NCBI RefSeq assembly: GCF_001422365.1
Contig: NZ_LMMT01000002.1
Span: forward strand, 62,001-126,000
Source: Pseudorhodoferax sp. Leaf265
GTDB lineage: Bacteria > Pseudomonadota > Gammaproteobacteria > Burkholderiales > Burkholderiaceae_C
Direction: 5' to 3'
DNA: 64,000 nt
In this document: positions 34,897 to 43,863 of the stretch, one piece after another
Position numbering within the stretch: the stretch's first letter is position 1
How the letters are laid out: every line of letters begins with the position of its first letter
Notes under the pieces: generated by a model
What the model saw: only the letters and a program-made list of their open reading frames with translations
Told to the model about the DNA's origin: nothing
The model's database searches: none
Program-made: the position numbers and the translations under genes

Positions 34897-35168
34897 GGGA
34901 TGGACACGGGCAGACCGCGCGGCGGCCCGACCTGCGCGAAAACCTGGAATGCCCGAAGCGGCACGCCACCCGGACGCGGATTCTACGGACGCAGGCCAAG
35001 CCCCTGGGCCGGAGCGGGACACCCATGCGGTCCAAGCGCGGCGCGCCCCGCGCGATCTTTCCAAGACCGCAAGCTTCACTTTCGAACTTCTCGATGTTCA
35101 TCGCGATGCGGCCGCCAGATACTTCCCCGCAGTTCCGGACTGCACCGGCGTGACACGAGACCCACACC

Positions 35169-36647
35169 ATGGACATCTATCAACTCTTCATCAACAACCA
35201 GTGGGTCGAGCCCGATTCGGGCCTCCACTTCGATGCATTGGATCCGTTCACCGGCGAGCCGTGGGCGCGCATCCCGCAAGGCAACGCACGCGATGTCGAC
35301 CGGGCCTGCAGCGCTGCGGAGGCCGCATTCCACGGGCCATGGAGCTGCTTGTCGGCCACCGAACGCGGCATGCTGCTGGTACGGCTCGCGCAACTGATCG
35401 AGCAGAACGCGGAACAGCTGGCTGCGGCGGAGAGCCGGGACAACGGCAAGCTGTTGGGTGAGGTGCTGGGCCAGGTCCGCTACACCGCCAAGTACTTCCA
35501 CTACTACGGCGGCCTGGCCGACAAGATCCAGGGTGCGGTGGTGCCGATCGACAAGCCCAAGGTCTTCAACTACACGCGCTACGAGCCCGTGGGCGTGGTG
35601 GCCACCATCACACCCTGGAACTCCTCGCTGCTGCTGACCGCCTGGAAGGTCGCGCCCGCGCTGTGCGCCGGCAACACCATCGTCGCCAAGCCCTCCGAGC
35701 ACACCTCGGTGTCCATGTTCCTGCTGGCGCGCTTGTTCGAGCAGGCGGGCTTTCCTGCGGGCGTCTTCAACGTGGTGGCCGGCTTTGGCAAGGAGGTGGG
35801 CGAGCCCCTGGTCGCGCATCCTGCGGTCGGCGTGGTCGCGTTCACCGGCGGCGACGAGGGCGGGCGCCGGGTGGCCGTGCAGGCCGCGCAGCATCTGAAG
35901 CGCTGCACGCTGGAGCTGGGCGGCAAGTCGCCCAACATCGTGTTCGACGATGCGGACCTGGCCAATGCGGCCAACGGCGTGGTCACCGGCATCTTTTCCG
36001 CCGGTGGGCAGACCTGCATGGCGGGTTCGCGCCTGCTGTTGCAGGAGCGCGTCCACGACAGCTTCGTCCAGCGCCTGCTCGACATCTGCAAGGACGCCCG
36101 CCTGGGCAATCCGGCCGAGCCGGGTGTGCAGATGGGGCCGGTGGCCACGCGTCCGCAGTTCGACAAGGTGATGGACTACATCGCGATCGCCAAGGCCGAG
36201 GGCGCCAGGTGCGTGCAGGGCGGGCGCGCCCGTTCGGGCCCGGGCTACGGCGCGGGGCAGTTCGTCGAACCGACGATCTTCACCGGCGTGCACAACGGCA
36301 TGCGCATCGCCCAGGAGGAGGTGTTCGGGCCGGTGCTGTCCGTGATCCCCTTCAAGGACGAGGAGGATGCCGTGCGGATCGGCAACGACATCCGCTTCGG
36401 CCTGGCGGCGGGTGTCTGGACGCAAAGCCTGCACCGTGCGATGCACATGTCGCAGCGCCTGCGCGCCGGCACGGTGTGGGTCAACAACTACCGCTCCACC
36501 AGCTTCACGACACCTTTCGGCGGTTTCAAGAACAGCGGCCTGGGCCGTGAGGGCGGCGTGGAGGCCGTCAAGGAGTTCCTGGAGGTCAAGAGCGTCTGGA
36601 TCTCGACCGACCTGCAGATGCCCGATCCATTCATCCGCAAGTATTGA
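35169..36647 (+). CDS. NAD(P)+-dependent aldehyde dehydrogenase
   Basis: A 492-residue ALDH with all catalytic features: TITPWNSS (oxyanion Asn), the KPSEHT cofactor site, FTGG, LELGGKSPNIV (Glu249) and GGQTCMAGSR (nucleophile Cys283). Full family length. It oxidises an aldehyde to the acid; the substrate is unknown. It is first in a plus-strand cluster followed by a TcuA-like flavoprotein (45 bp), a Bug binding protein and a LysR regulator, so its substrate is probably an intermediate of a carboxylate pathway. Confidence 0.93.
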   Translation: MDIYQLFINNQWVEPDSGLHFDALDPFTGEPWARIPQGNARDVDRACSAAEAAFHGPWSCLSATERGMLLVRLAQLIEQNAEQLAAAESRDNGKLLGEVLGQVRYTAKYFHYYGGLADKIQGAVVPIDKPKVFNYTRYEPVGVVATITPWNSSLLLTAWKVAPALCAGNTIVAKPSEHTSVSMFLLARLFEQAGFPAGVFNVVAGFGKEVGEPLVAHPAVGVVAFTGGDEGGRRVAVQAAQHLKRCTLELGGKSPNIVFDDADLANAANGVVTGIFSAGGQTCMAGSRLLLQERVHDSFVQRLLDICKDARLGNPAEPGVQMGPVATRPQFDKVMDYIAIAKAEGARCVQGGRARSGPGYGAGQFVEPTIFTGVHNGMRIAQEEVFGPVLSVIPFKDEEDAVRIGNDIRFGLAAGVWTQSLHRAMHMSQRLRAGTVWVNNYRSTSFTTPFGGFKNSGLGREGGVEAVKEFLEVKSVWISTDLQMPDPFIRKY

Positions 36648-36692
36648 CGGGCGGCAGTTGCCGCAACGACGCCAACGATGATCGGGGACAAC

Positions 36693-38192
36693 ATGGATCA
36701 GATTCCAACGGACGGCACGGCGTACGACGTGGTCGTCATCGGCAGCGGCATCGCCGGCCTGTCCGCGGCCTGCGCTGCGGCGGACCGCGGTGCGCAGGTG
36801 GCGGTGCTGGAGCGTTCTTCGCCCGCGGAGTTCGGAGGCAACACGCGCTGGACCGAGTCCTACCTGCGCATGAAGAGCGAGCACGAGGTCAGCGACGACT
36901 TCGAGGAACTGCTGGTGGCCAACGCGGGCCACCACATCGACCCGAACGTCGTCGCGGAGGCTGCCGGTCCCTATGCGCAATGGCCGGGCTATGTGAAGGC
37001 CCACGGCATGCCGGACCCGGAACTGGTCTCCACGCTTTCGGCCGGCGCGGGCCCCACCGTGCAATGGCTCAAGGGCTACGGCATCCGCTTCGCGGCCCTG
37101 CCCACCTACTTCGTCACGGCGGCCGCACCGCGCCTGATGCCCGTGGGTGGCGGGCTCGCGATGATCGAGGCGCTGCAGGCGCATGCGCGCCAGCGTGGCG
37201 TCGTGCTGCATTTCCACACCACCGCGCTGTCGCTGTCCCGGCGCGATGCCGAAGGATGGCTGCGCGTGGGTGTCGCCGCGGGGGCGGAGGCAGGCGCCGC
37301 GATCACGCTGCGCGCGCGTGCGGTCGTGATCGCGTCGGGCGGGTTCGAGGGCAATCCGGAAATGATGACCCGCTACATCGGCCCCACGGCGCGCTACCTG
37401 CGCCCGGTGGCGCGTGGCGGCTACTACAACAGGGGCGAGGGCATCCGCCTGGCGCTGGAACTCGGTGCGGCGCCGGCCGGCGACTTCAGCTCGTTCCACG
37501 CCGAGCCGCTGGATCCGCGCTCGCCAGCGCCGGAAGCCCTGGTCATGAACTTTCCCTACGGCCTGCTCGTGAACCGGCAGGGCCGCCGCTTCACCGACGA
37601 GGCGCCTGGCCCGGTCGACGTGCACTACGACCACATCGCGCGGGCGATCAAGGACGAGCTCGACGGCATCGCCTGGGTGGTGTTCGACCAGCGCATCCAC
37701 GACGTGCCGAACTGGAAGCGCAGCATCCGCACGGACCAGCAGCCGGTCCAGGCCGACAGCCTCGCCGCACTGGCGCAGGCCTGCGGCATCTCCGCGGCGG
37801 GCCTGGAGGGCACGGTGCAGGCCTACAACGCGGCCTGCGGCCCCGGCGAATTCAGTCCGCTGCGACCCGACGGCCTGGCCACGCGGGGGCTGGAGCCGCC
37901 CAAATCGCACTGGGCCCGTCCGATCGACCAGCGCCCCTACATGGCCTATCCCATCGTGGCGGGCATCTGCTTCACCTACGGCGGCATCAAGACCGACAGC
38001 CGTGCCCGGGTCGTGGATGCGGACGGCCGGCCGGTTCCCGGCCTGTATGCGGCCGGCGAAGCCACGGGGCTGTACTACCAGGTCTACACGGGGGCCACCT
38101 CCGTGCTGCGTGGCGCGGTCTTCGGAAAGATCGCAGGCGAACAGGCCGCAGCGCCGTTCGGAACACAAGACATTCACCAGGAGACGCCATGA
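36693..38192 (+). CDS. TcuA-like FAD-dependent dehydrogenase (fumarate reductase/succinate dehydrogenase flavoprotein family)
   Basis: A 499-residue flavoprotein. It has an N-terminal FAD-binding motif (VVVIGSGIAGLSAACAAADRG), a glycine-rich VVIASGGFEGNPEMMTRY segment, and a C-terminal AGEATGLYYQVYTGATSVLRG motif. Such proteins oxidise tricarballylate (TcuA) or reduce unsaturated carboxylates or ketosteroids. No TcuB-like electron-transfer gene is nearby. The start at 36693 follows GGGGA; an ATG at 36678 is less supported. The stop overlaps the Bug gene start (ATGA). Together with the Bug protein, a polycarboxylate substrate is likely. Confidence 0.85.
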   Translation: MDQIPTDGTAYDVVVIGSGIAGLSAACAAADRGAQVAVLERSSPAEFGGNTRWTESYLRMKSEHEVSDDFEELLVANAGHHIDPNVVAEAAGPYAQWPGYVKAHGMPDPELVSTLSAGAGPTVQWLKGYGIRFAALPTYFVTAAAPRLMPVGGGLAMIEALQAHARQRGVVLHFHTTALSLSRRDAEGWLRVGVAAGAEAGAAITLRARAVVIASGGFEGNPEMMTRYIGPTARYLRPVARGGYYNRGEGIRLALELGAAPAGDFSSFHAEPLDPRSPAPEALVMNFPYGLLVNRQGRRFTDEAPGPVDVHYDHIARAIKDELDGIAWVVFDQRIHDVPNWKRSIRTDQQPVQADSLAALAQACGISAAGLEGTVQAYNAACGPGEFSPLRPDGLATRGLEPPKSHWARPIDQRPYMAYPIVAGICFTYGGIKTDSRARVVDADGRPVPGLYAAGEATGLYYQVYTGATSVLRGAVFGKIAGEQAAAPFGTQDIHQETP

Positions 38193-39196
38193 AGCTTCCC
38201 GACCGAGACGACCATCGCGCCGCGCGCCGCGCCGCACTCAAGGCCCTGGCCTGCGGCGCTGCCGCCGGGCTGTCCGGCACGGCCTGGGCGCAGACTGCCG
38301 GCAAGTGGGTCGCCGCGGCGCCCATCCGGATGACCGTGCCCTATGCGGCGGGTGGTGGCACGGACGTGTTGGCGCGGCTGGTGTCCAGCCAGATCGGCAA
38401 TGCGCTGGGACAGCCCATCGTGGTCGAGAACCGGCCCGGCGTGAACGGCATCCTGGGCACCAACCTGGTCTACGGCGCGCATCCGGATGGGCAGACCTTG
38501 CTGTTCGCCGCGGCCGACTTCATCTCGATCGCCCCGCACGTCTACAAGAACGCGGTCAAGTTCGATCCGGCGCAGTTCGTGCCGGTGGCGCTGATCGCCA
38601 AGATGGGTTTCGTGCTGGCTTCGCGCGCCGACAACAGCGCCAAGGATCTGGATGAGGTGATCGCGCGCGCCAGGGCGAAGGAGATCACGTACGCCCATTG
38701 GGGCCCCGGCAGCACCTCGCAGATGGCGATGGAGCTGCTGCGCTCGCGGGTGCCGGGGTTTCAGGCCCTGCCGGTTCCGTACGGCGGTGCCGCGCCGGTG
38801 CTGAACGCCGTCATGGCCGGCGACGTCGAGTACGGCTTCGTGCCGACACCGCTGGCCATGGCGAGCCAGAGCAAGCTCAAGCTCTACGCCATCGCCTCGC
38901 CGCAGCGGTTCGCCGGCATCAAGGACGTGCCCACACTGGCCGAGAAGGGCTATGCGGTGGACGCGGACACCTGGTTCGGCGTGCTGGCGCCTCCGCGCAC
39001 CCCTGCCGCGGCGGTCGAGGCCCTGCGGGTGCAGATGGTCGCGGCGGCCGCCGATCCGCGCGTCAGCGCGCGCATGGCCGAGATGGGCTACACGGCCACC
39101 CACATCGCGCCGGAGAACTTCGGGGCATTCATCCAGACGGAGTACGCGCGCTGGGGCGGCGTCGTGCGCGCGGCGCACATCCAGGCCGTGGACTGA
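38189..39196 (+). CDS. Bug-family (tripartite tricarboxylate transporter) substrate-binding protein
   Basis: A 335-residue periplasmic protein with a Tat-like leader (RRAALKALACGAAAGL) and Bug-family motifs: IRMTVPYAAGGGTDVLARL, IVVENRPGVNGILGTN, ITYAHWGPGSTSQMAMELL and PVPYGGAAPVLNAVMAGDVE. Bug proteins bind carboxylates in the periplasm. No membrane partner (TctA/TctB) is encoded here, which is common in Burkholderiales. AGGAG precedes the ATG, which overlaps the flavoprotein stop by 4 bp. Confidence 0.93.
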   Translation: MKLPDRDDHRAARRAALKALACGAAAGLSGTAWAQTAGKWVAAAPIRMTVPYAAGGGTDVLARLVSSQIGNALGQPIVVENRPGVNGILGTNLVYGAHPDGQTLLFAAADFISIAPHVYKNAVKFDPAQFVPVALIAKMGFVLASRADNSAKDLDEVIARARAKEITYAHWGPGSTSQMAMELLRSRVPGFQALPVPYGGAAPVLNAVMAGDVEYGFVPTPLAMASQSKLKLYAIASPQRFAGIKDVPTLAEKGYAVDADTWFGVLAPPRTPAAAVEALRVQMVAAAADPRVSARMAEMGYTATHIAPENFGAFIQTEYARWGGVVRAAHIQAVD

Positions 39197-39245
39197 ACAT
39201 CGGCGGGGCGGGCGCGCGGCCTCGCGCGGCGCACAATCCGGTCGC

Positions 39246-40172
39246 ATGAAGCGCAAGATCCCCAGCACGATTGCGTTGTCCGTTCTCGAAGCCGCGGCCC
39301 GGCATGGCAGCTTTGCGCGCGCCGCGGCCGAGCTGTACATGACCGAGAGCGCCGTGAGCCGCCAGATCGCGACGCTGGAGAACTACGTGGGCGTGCGCCT
39401 GTTCAGCCGCGAGAAGAAGCAGGTCGAACTCACCGAGCTCGGAAGCCGCTACGCTGCCGCCATCCGGCCAGGCCTGGACGAAATGGAGGCACAGACCCTG
39501 GCTCTGATGAACAGCAGGAACGGCGGCGGCGTGCTGGAGCTGGCGGTCATCCCGACCTTCGCCGCCCGCTGGCTGCTGCCGCGCCTGCACGGGTTCCGGA
39601 CCGCCCATCCACGCATCTCCGTCAACATCGGGGAGCGCGCAGACCCGTTCCTGTTCCGTGGGACGCCTTTCGACGCGGCGCTGCACTTCGACGATGGTTC
39701 CTGGGAAGGCGTGCACAAGGTCCACCTGTTCGACGAGGAGGTGGTGCCGGTCGTGAGCCCGCGCCACCACGACGTGCAGGCGCTGCGGGATCCGGAGCGT
39801 CTTGCCGGGGTGCCCTTGCTGGTCAAGCGCTCGCGTCCGGAAGCCTGGCAACGCTGGTTCACGCTGGCGGGCTGCATGCCGGGCAGCGTGGTGCCGGCGA
39901 TGCGCTTCGAGCTGTATTCGACCGTGATCGATGCCGCCAAGGCCGGGCTCGGTGCCGGCCTGGTGCCGCGCTTCTACATCCAGGACGATGTGCGCCGGGG
40001 CGAGCTGGCCATTCCGTTGGACCTTCCCATCCGCCACGAGAAGCGCTACTGCCTGCTCTATCCCAGCCACCGCCCGGTCTCGTCCGCGGTGGCAACGTTC
40101 CAGGCCTGGGTCGTGGCCCAGGCCCAGGCGTTCAGCGCAGAGTTGGCAGAAGGCCGCGGCGTCGCGCCGTAG
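39246..40172 (+). CDS. LysR-family transcriptional regulator (GcvA-like)
   Basis: A 308-residue LysR protein. The N-terminal helix-turn-helix is SFARAAAELYMTESAVSRQI, and the linker GVRLFSREKKQVELTELG is typical. The effector domain of the GcvA group follows (ELAVIPTFAARWLLPRLHGF, KAGLGAGLVPRFYIQDD). It is the last gene of the ALDH/TcuA-like/Bug cluster, in the same direction and 49 bp after the Bug gene, and likely regulates it. Confidence 0.9.
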   Translation: MKRKIPSTIALSVLEAAARHGSFARAAAELYMTESAVSRQIATLENYVGVRLFSREKKQVELTELGSRYAAAIRPGLDEMEAQTLALMNSRNGGGVLELAVIPTFAARWLLPRLHGFRTAHPRISVNIGERADPFLFRGTPFDAALHFDDGSWEGVHKVHLFDEEVVPVVSPRHHDVQALRDPERLAGVPLLVKRSRPEAWQRWFTLAGCMPGSVVPAMRFELYSTVIDAAKAGLGAGLVPRFYIQDDVRRGELAIPLDLPIRHEKRYCLLYPSHRPVSSAVATFQAWVVAQAQAFSAELAEGRGVAP

Positions 40173-40190
40173 TGTGGGCCGGCGGATCGG

Positions 40191-40249
40191 CTGCGCGCTG
40201 CCCGGACACGGCGAAGGCACGCGGCCGGCGTGGCCAGGCCAGCGCGCAG
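40191..40249. terminator. 10-bp inverted repeat between convergent genes
   Basis: CTGCGCGCTG (40191-40200) and CAGCGCGCAG (40240-40249) are perfect inverted arms with a 39-nt G+C-rich spacer. They lie between the LysR gene and the end of the minus-strand DUF2783 gene. A bidirectional transcription end is plausible; no T-run is seen. Confidence 0.4.
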
Positions 40250-40272
40250 GGCGGCGTTGCAGCGGCCAGGAT

Positions 40273-40500
40273 TCAGTCTCCGTTCGCGTGGCTGGACAGG
40301 GATGGCAGGGGCAGGGCGTGCAGGGCCTCGGCGAGTGCCTCCTGGCAGCGCGCCTCGTCGCCGACCTGCTCCATGAGCAGCAGCGCCAGCCGCGCCAGGA
40401 ACAAGGCCTCGCGTGCGGGGCCGGCCTCGGTGACGGCCTGGGCGCAGGCCGCGTACAGACGGTCGCGCGCGTCCGCGGGCAGGGCGTTCACTGCTTCCAT
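40273..40500 (-). CDS. DUF2783-like small protein
   Basis: 75 residues, helical, with DARDRLYAACAQAVTEAG and LFLARLALLLMEQVGDEARC. The pattern matches DUF2783, a small family found beside flavin monooxygenases in aromatic-degradation clusters; function unknown. The start ATG at 40500 lies within the end of the class II aldolase gene (13-bp overlap), so it is translationally coupled. Confidence 0.7.
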   Translation of the reverse strand: MEAVNALPADARDRLYAACAQAVTEAGPAREALFLARLALLLMEQVGDEARCQEALAEALHALPLPSLSSHANGD

Positions 40501-41273
40501 GACGGGTCCAGCCGGTCGATGCGCCGCAGCATCGCGGCGAACAGGTCCTGGCCCATGGCGGCGCCGCCCAGGAAGCGGCGCGCATCCTCCACGCAGCCCT
40601 GGCGCACGGCCTGGCCGATGGGCTGGCGCGGGCCCAGCGCCGCGCCGGCCACCTGCACCTCGCAAGCGCGCTGCAGCGCCCACAGCGTGTACAGCGCCTT
40701 GGGCAGCGTCTCGCTCCAGACCAGGAGGCCATGGTTGCGCAGGATCACGGCCTGGCGCTGGCCCACGCTGGCCAGCAGGCGCGGGCCCTCGTCGGCGTGC
40801 AGCGTGATGCCCTCGAAGTCGTGGTAGGCCACGCGGTCGCTGAGCTGGGCCGCGTAGAAGTTCGTGGTCTCCAGGCCCTGCGCGCTGCAGGCCACGGCCA
40901 TGCCGGCCGTGGTGTGGGTGTGCATCACGCACTGCGCGCCCGCCAGGTGGCGGTGCAGCGTGGCGTGCGGCGTGAAGCCGGCCGGGTTGATGGGCCAGGG
41001 GCTGTCGCTGAGCAGGCGGCCGTCCAGGTCGACCTTGACGAGATTGGAGGCCGTGACCTCGCCGTAGTGCAGGCCGAAGGGGTTGAGCAGGAAGTGGTGC
41101 TCGGGCCCCGGAACGCGCAGCGAGATGTGGTTGTAGATGCCTTCGCTCCAGCCCCAGAAGTCGAAGATGCGGTAGCAGGCGGCCAACTGCAGCCGGGCCT
41201 GCCATTCGGTGGGCGCGATGCCGCGCGGGCAGGCTGCCAGCGCGGCGGGAAGCGGGTCTTGGACGGTGTTCAT
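40488..41273 (-). CDS. Class II aldolase/adducin family protein
   Basis: A 261-residue zinc aldolase-like protein. Metal ligands are seen in CVMHTHTTAGMAV (two His) and VILRNHGLLVW (one His); the N-terminal part has the typical GWSEGIYNHISLRVPG. The family includes fuculose-phosphate aldolase and decarboxylases or lyases acting on hydroxy acids. Here it is embedded between a flavin monooxygenase (ATGA overlap at 41270) and DUF2783, suggesting a step in ring or side-chain cleavage. The exact substrate is unknown. Confidence 0.88.
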   Translation of the reverse strand: MNTVQDPLPAALAACPRGIAPTEWQARLQLAACYRIFDFWGWSEGIYNHISLRVPGPEHHFLLNPFGLHYGEVTASNLVKVDLDGRLLSDSPWPINPAGFTPHATLHRHLAGAQCVMHTHTTAGMAVACSAQGLETTNFYAAQLSDRVAYHDFEGITLHADEGPRLLASVGQRQAVILRNHGLLVWSETLPKALYTLWALQRACEVQVAGAALGPRQPIGQAVRQGCVEDARRFLGGAAMGQDLFAAMLRRIDRLDPSWKQ

Positions 41274-42892
41274 GCAATGGTCTCCTCGTGGTGGATGCAG
41301 GTGGCGCGCGCGAGCGCCCGGGCCAGCGCGCCGGCCGGCGGCAGGTCGGGCCAGCGCGCGGCCACATGGCCGTCGGGGCGCAGCAGCAGCGTGGCGCCGT
41401 CGTCGCTCTGCAGCGGCAGCAACGCCAGCGGTAGCGCGTCGGCGTCATCAACGAGCACCGCAGCGAGCGACGGCCGGCACAGCAGCGTGAAGCCCGGGCC
41501 GATGCGGTCGAGCAGGTGGCCGCCGCCGGGCAGCGGCCGGTCGGCCAACACCTCGCCAGGCAACGGGCCGGCGATGGCGTGGGCGTCCGGTGTGGACAGC
41601 GGCGAGTCCACATAGCGCACGGCCTCGGTCTGGCGCGGGTTGATGAGCTGGGCGATGCCGCGGTGGCGTTCGGCCAGCGACAGCGCGGCCTCGCGCAGCA
41701 GGTCGAAGCCGCGCGAGGGCGGCGACATGAACTCGGTGCTGCGCATGGCGTTCTCCGCGTTGGTGTGGAAGGCGCCGATGCGCTCGTGCGAGTAGCTGTC
41801 CAGCAGCGCGCCGCCGGCCCGGTCCTGCGCCACCAGCGCCAGCTTCCAGGCCAGGTTGTCGGCATCGTCGAAGCCCGAGTTGAGGCCGCGCACGCCGAAG
41901 ATCGGCAGGGCATGGGCGGCGTTGCCGGCGAAGAGCACGCGGCCGTGGCGGTAGCTGGAAAGCGTCATCGCGCCGGCACGGTAGACCGAGGTCCAGACCG
42001 GCTTCCAGGGCAGGTGGCCTTCGCCGATGGCGTCCAGGTGGCGCTGCACGAAGGCCTGCACGGCCGCGGGCGTGAGTGCTTCCTCGGTGCTCTGGCCGGC
42101 GCGCAGCTGGTAGTCGATGCGCCAGATGTCGTCGGGCTGCGGGTGCATCAGCACGGTGCCGCCGCGGTGCCAGGGCGGGTCGAACCAGGCGCGGCGCTCG
42201 ACCGGGTGCCGGCTCGGCAGTTCGATGTCGATGATCACGTAGCGGCCCTCGTATGCCGCGCCGTGCAGCTCCAGCCCCAGCGCCTTGCGCACGAAGCTCT
42301 GGCCGCCGTCGCAGGCCACCAGCCAGTCGGCATCGAGCGCGTAGTCGCCCAGCGCATTGCAGGCCTGCAGTTGCACGCCATCGGCCTGCTGCGTGAAGCC
42401 GCTCAGCGCCGTGCCCCAGCGCAGGTCGATCATGCCCGGTCGGGCCGCATTGCAGCGCGCGATCGCGTCGAGCAGGAACTGCTCGATGTAGTACTGCGAC
42501 AGGTTCAGCATCGGCGGCAGCTTCTGGCCGGTGTCGTGCGGCATGGCGAAGCGCAGCACCTCGGTGGTCTGGTAGAAGCTGCGCCCGGCGGTCCAGGGCA
42601 GCCCCTTGGCGAGGAAGGCGTCGAGCGCGCCCAGGCGCTGCAGGATCTGCAGGCTGCGGCGCGACACGCAGATCGCGCGGCTGCCGGTGCAGACCGTGTC
42701 GTCGGCCTCCAGCAGCACGCTGGCCACGCCCTGCTGGGCCAGGCCCAGTGCCAGCGCCATGCCGACCGGGCCGCCGCCGGCGATGGCCACGGCATGGCGG
42801 CGGGCGTCGCGGCCGTCCTGCAGCGGCGGCAGCCGTGGCGCATGGCGGGTGTAGTGGAAGTCGCCGACGGACGGGGGCGGGGGCGCGGGCAT
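41270..42892 (-). CDS. FAD-dependent aromatic monooxygenase (MhpA/PheA-like)
   Basis: A 540-residue class A flavin monooxygenase. It has an N-terminal GxGxxG-type motif (AIAGGGPVGMALALGLAQQG), an inner DG motif (ADWLVACDGGQSFVRKALGL) and the C-terminal FAD motif GNAAHALPIFGVRGLNSGF. The usual GD in the last motif is GN here. A thioredoxin-like C-terminal domain (residues ~440-540) is present, as in MhpA. It would hydroxylate a phenolic or related compound using NAD(P)H and O2. It is the first gene of a three-gene operon divergent from a LuxR-type regulator. Confidence 0.88.
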   Translation of the reverse strand: MPAPPPPSVGDFHYTRHAPRLPPLQDGRDARRHAVAIAGGGPVGMALALGLAQQGVASVLLEADDTVCTGSRAICVSRRSLQILQRLGALDAFLAKGLPWTAGRSFYQTTEVLRFAMPHDTGQKLPPMLNLSQYYIEQFLLDAIARCNAARPGMIDLRWGTALSGFTQQADGVQLQACNALGDYALDADWLVACDGGQSFVRKALGLELHGAAYEGRYVIIDIELPSRHPVERRAWFDPPWHRGGTVLMHPQPDDIWRIDYQLRAGQSTEEALTPAAVQAFVQRHLDAIGEGHLPWKPVWTSVYRAGAMTLSSYRHGRVLFAGNAAHALPIFGVRGLNSGFDDADNLAWKLALVAQDRAGGALLDSYSHERIGAFHTNAENAMRSTEFMSPPSRGFDLLREAALSLAERHRGIAQLINPRQTEAVRYVDSPLSTPDAHAIAGPLPGEVLADRPLPGGGHLLDRIGPGFTLLCRPSLAAVLVDDADALPLALLPLQSDDGATLLLRPDGHVAARWPDLPPAGALARALARATCIHHEETIA

Positions 42893-42984
42893 CTTGGTCT
42901 CCTCGGGTTCGACGCGGTGGCGGGATTGTCCGGAGCCGGAGCACTGCCGTGTGTAGTAACTTCTGATGACAAGGACAAACCCCC

Positions 42985-43755
42985 ATGCAACGTTGGCGCA
43001 TCACCCCCACAGACCAGGCGCTGGCCGCCCGCGTGGTCGGCGGCGTGCTGGCCGGCGTGGGCACGGCGCGGCTCGCTGCGCACTACCTGGCGGCGTTGCA
43101 GGAGCTGCTGCCCGTGACCTTCTGCACCGTGTTCGCGGTGGGCGCCAGCGGCCGCATCGAGACCGTGTCGGCCGCCAGCAGCTACGGCGACACGGCCGAG
43201 CGCACGGCCGGCCGCTACGTGGCCGAGCGCTTCGACCGCGTCGATCCCATGCTGGTCTGGCTGGCCGCGCGCAAGCGGCCGGCACGCGCCCAGCTGTGGC
43301 TGGGCCACCACCGCGGCGACGAGCTGGCCGACGCGGCCTACCGCGCGGCCTGCTACACCGAGGTCGGCATCCGCGAGCGCGCCTCGGTGCTGGTGCTCTC
43401 GCCGAGCGGGCAGCGTGCGGCCATCAGTTGCTACCGCAGCCTCGCGCAGCCGGCGTTCGCGGCGGCGGATTTCGCGTTGCTGGAGGCGCACGCGGCGCTG
43501 TTGGCCGAGGCCACGGCCGCGCATGGCCGCGTGGTGGCGGCCGGCGCCCCCGTGGCGGCCGGGCTGGCGGGCGCGCTGCTGCGCCTGAGCCCGCGCGAGC
43601 GCGAGGTGCTGGACCGGCTCGCGGCCGGCCGCACGGCCAAGGAGGCGGCGCAGGACCTGGGCGTGGCGCTGAGCACGGTGCGCACGCTGCAGTACCGCGC
43701 GTTCCGGCGGCTGGGCCTGCGCTCGGTCAAGGACCTGCTGCGCGGTCGGACCTGA
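42985..43755 (+). CDS. LuxR-type regulator of the monooxygenase operon
   Basis: A 256-residue protein with a C-terminal LuxR helix-turn-helix (LSPREREVLDRLAAGRTAKE, LGVALSTVRTLQYRAFRRLG). The N-terminal ~180 residues have no recognised AHL-binding signature (segments RVDPMLVWLAARKRPARAQ and ACYTEVGIRERASVLVL). It lies divergent from the flavin monooxygenase operon with a 92-bp space, so it likely controls that operon. The ligand could be the aromatic substrate. Confidence 0.82.
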   Translation: MQRWRITPTDQALAARVVGGVLAGVGTARLAAHYLAALQELLPVTFCTVFAVGASGRIETVSAASSYGDTAERTAGRYVAERFDRVDPMLVWLAARKRPARAQLWLGHHRGDELADAAYRAACYTEVGIRERASVLVLSPSGQRAAISCYRSLAQPAFAAADFALLEAHAALLAEATAAHGRVVAAGAPVAAGLAGALLRLSPREREVLDRLAAGRTAKEAAQDLGVALSTVRTLQYRAFRRLGLRSVKDLLRGRT

Positions 43756-43779
43756 CCAAGGCCCGGGGCGGGGCCCTGG
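43756..43779. terminator. Hairpin directly after the LuxR-type gene
   Basis: CCA-x-GGCCC pairs with GGGCC-x-TGG (8 bp, one A-C mismatch) around a GGGGCG loop, starting at the base after the stop codon. It lies in the 108-bp gap between convergent genes. No T-run. Confidence 0.45.
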
Positions 43780-43863
43780 TGTGGGCCGTGGCCGTGCAGC
43801 GCAAGCAGACAGAGCTGCGCATCGGCGCAGGCGTCGCAGAGGCCGCAGGTCTTGGCGGGCCCG

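Noticed and set aside
34897-35168. Riboswitch-like leader before the Na+/H+ antiporter
   Set aside because: The 272-bp region is G+C-rich with several short complementary segments, but I could not match it to any known sodium or lithium riboswitch consensus.
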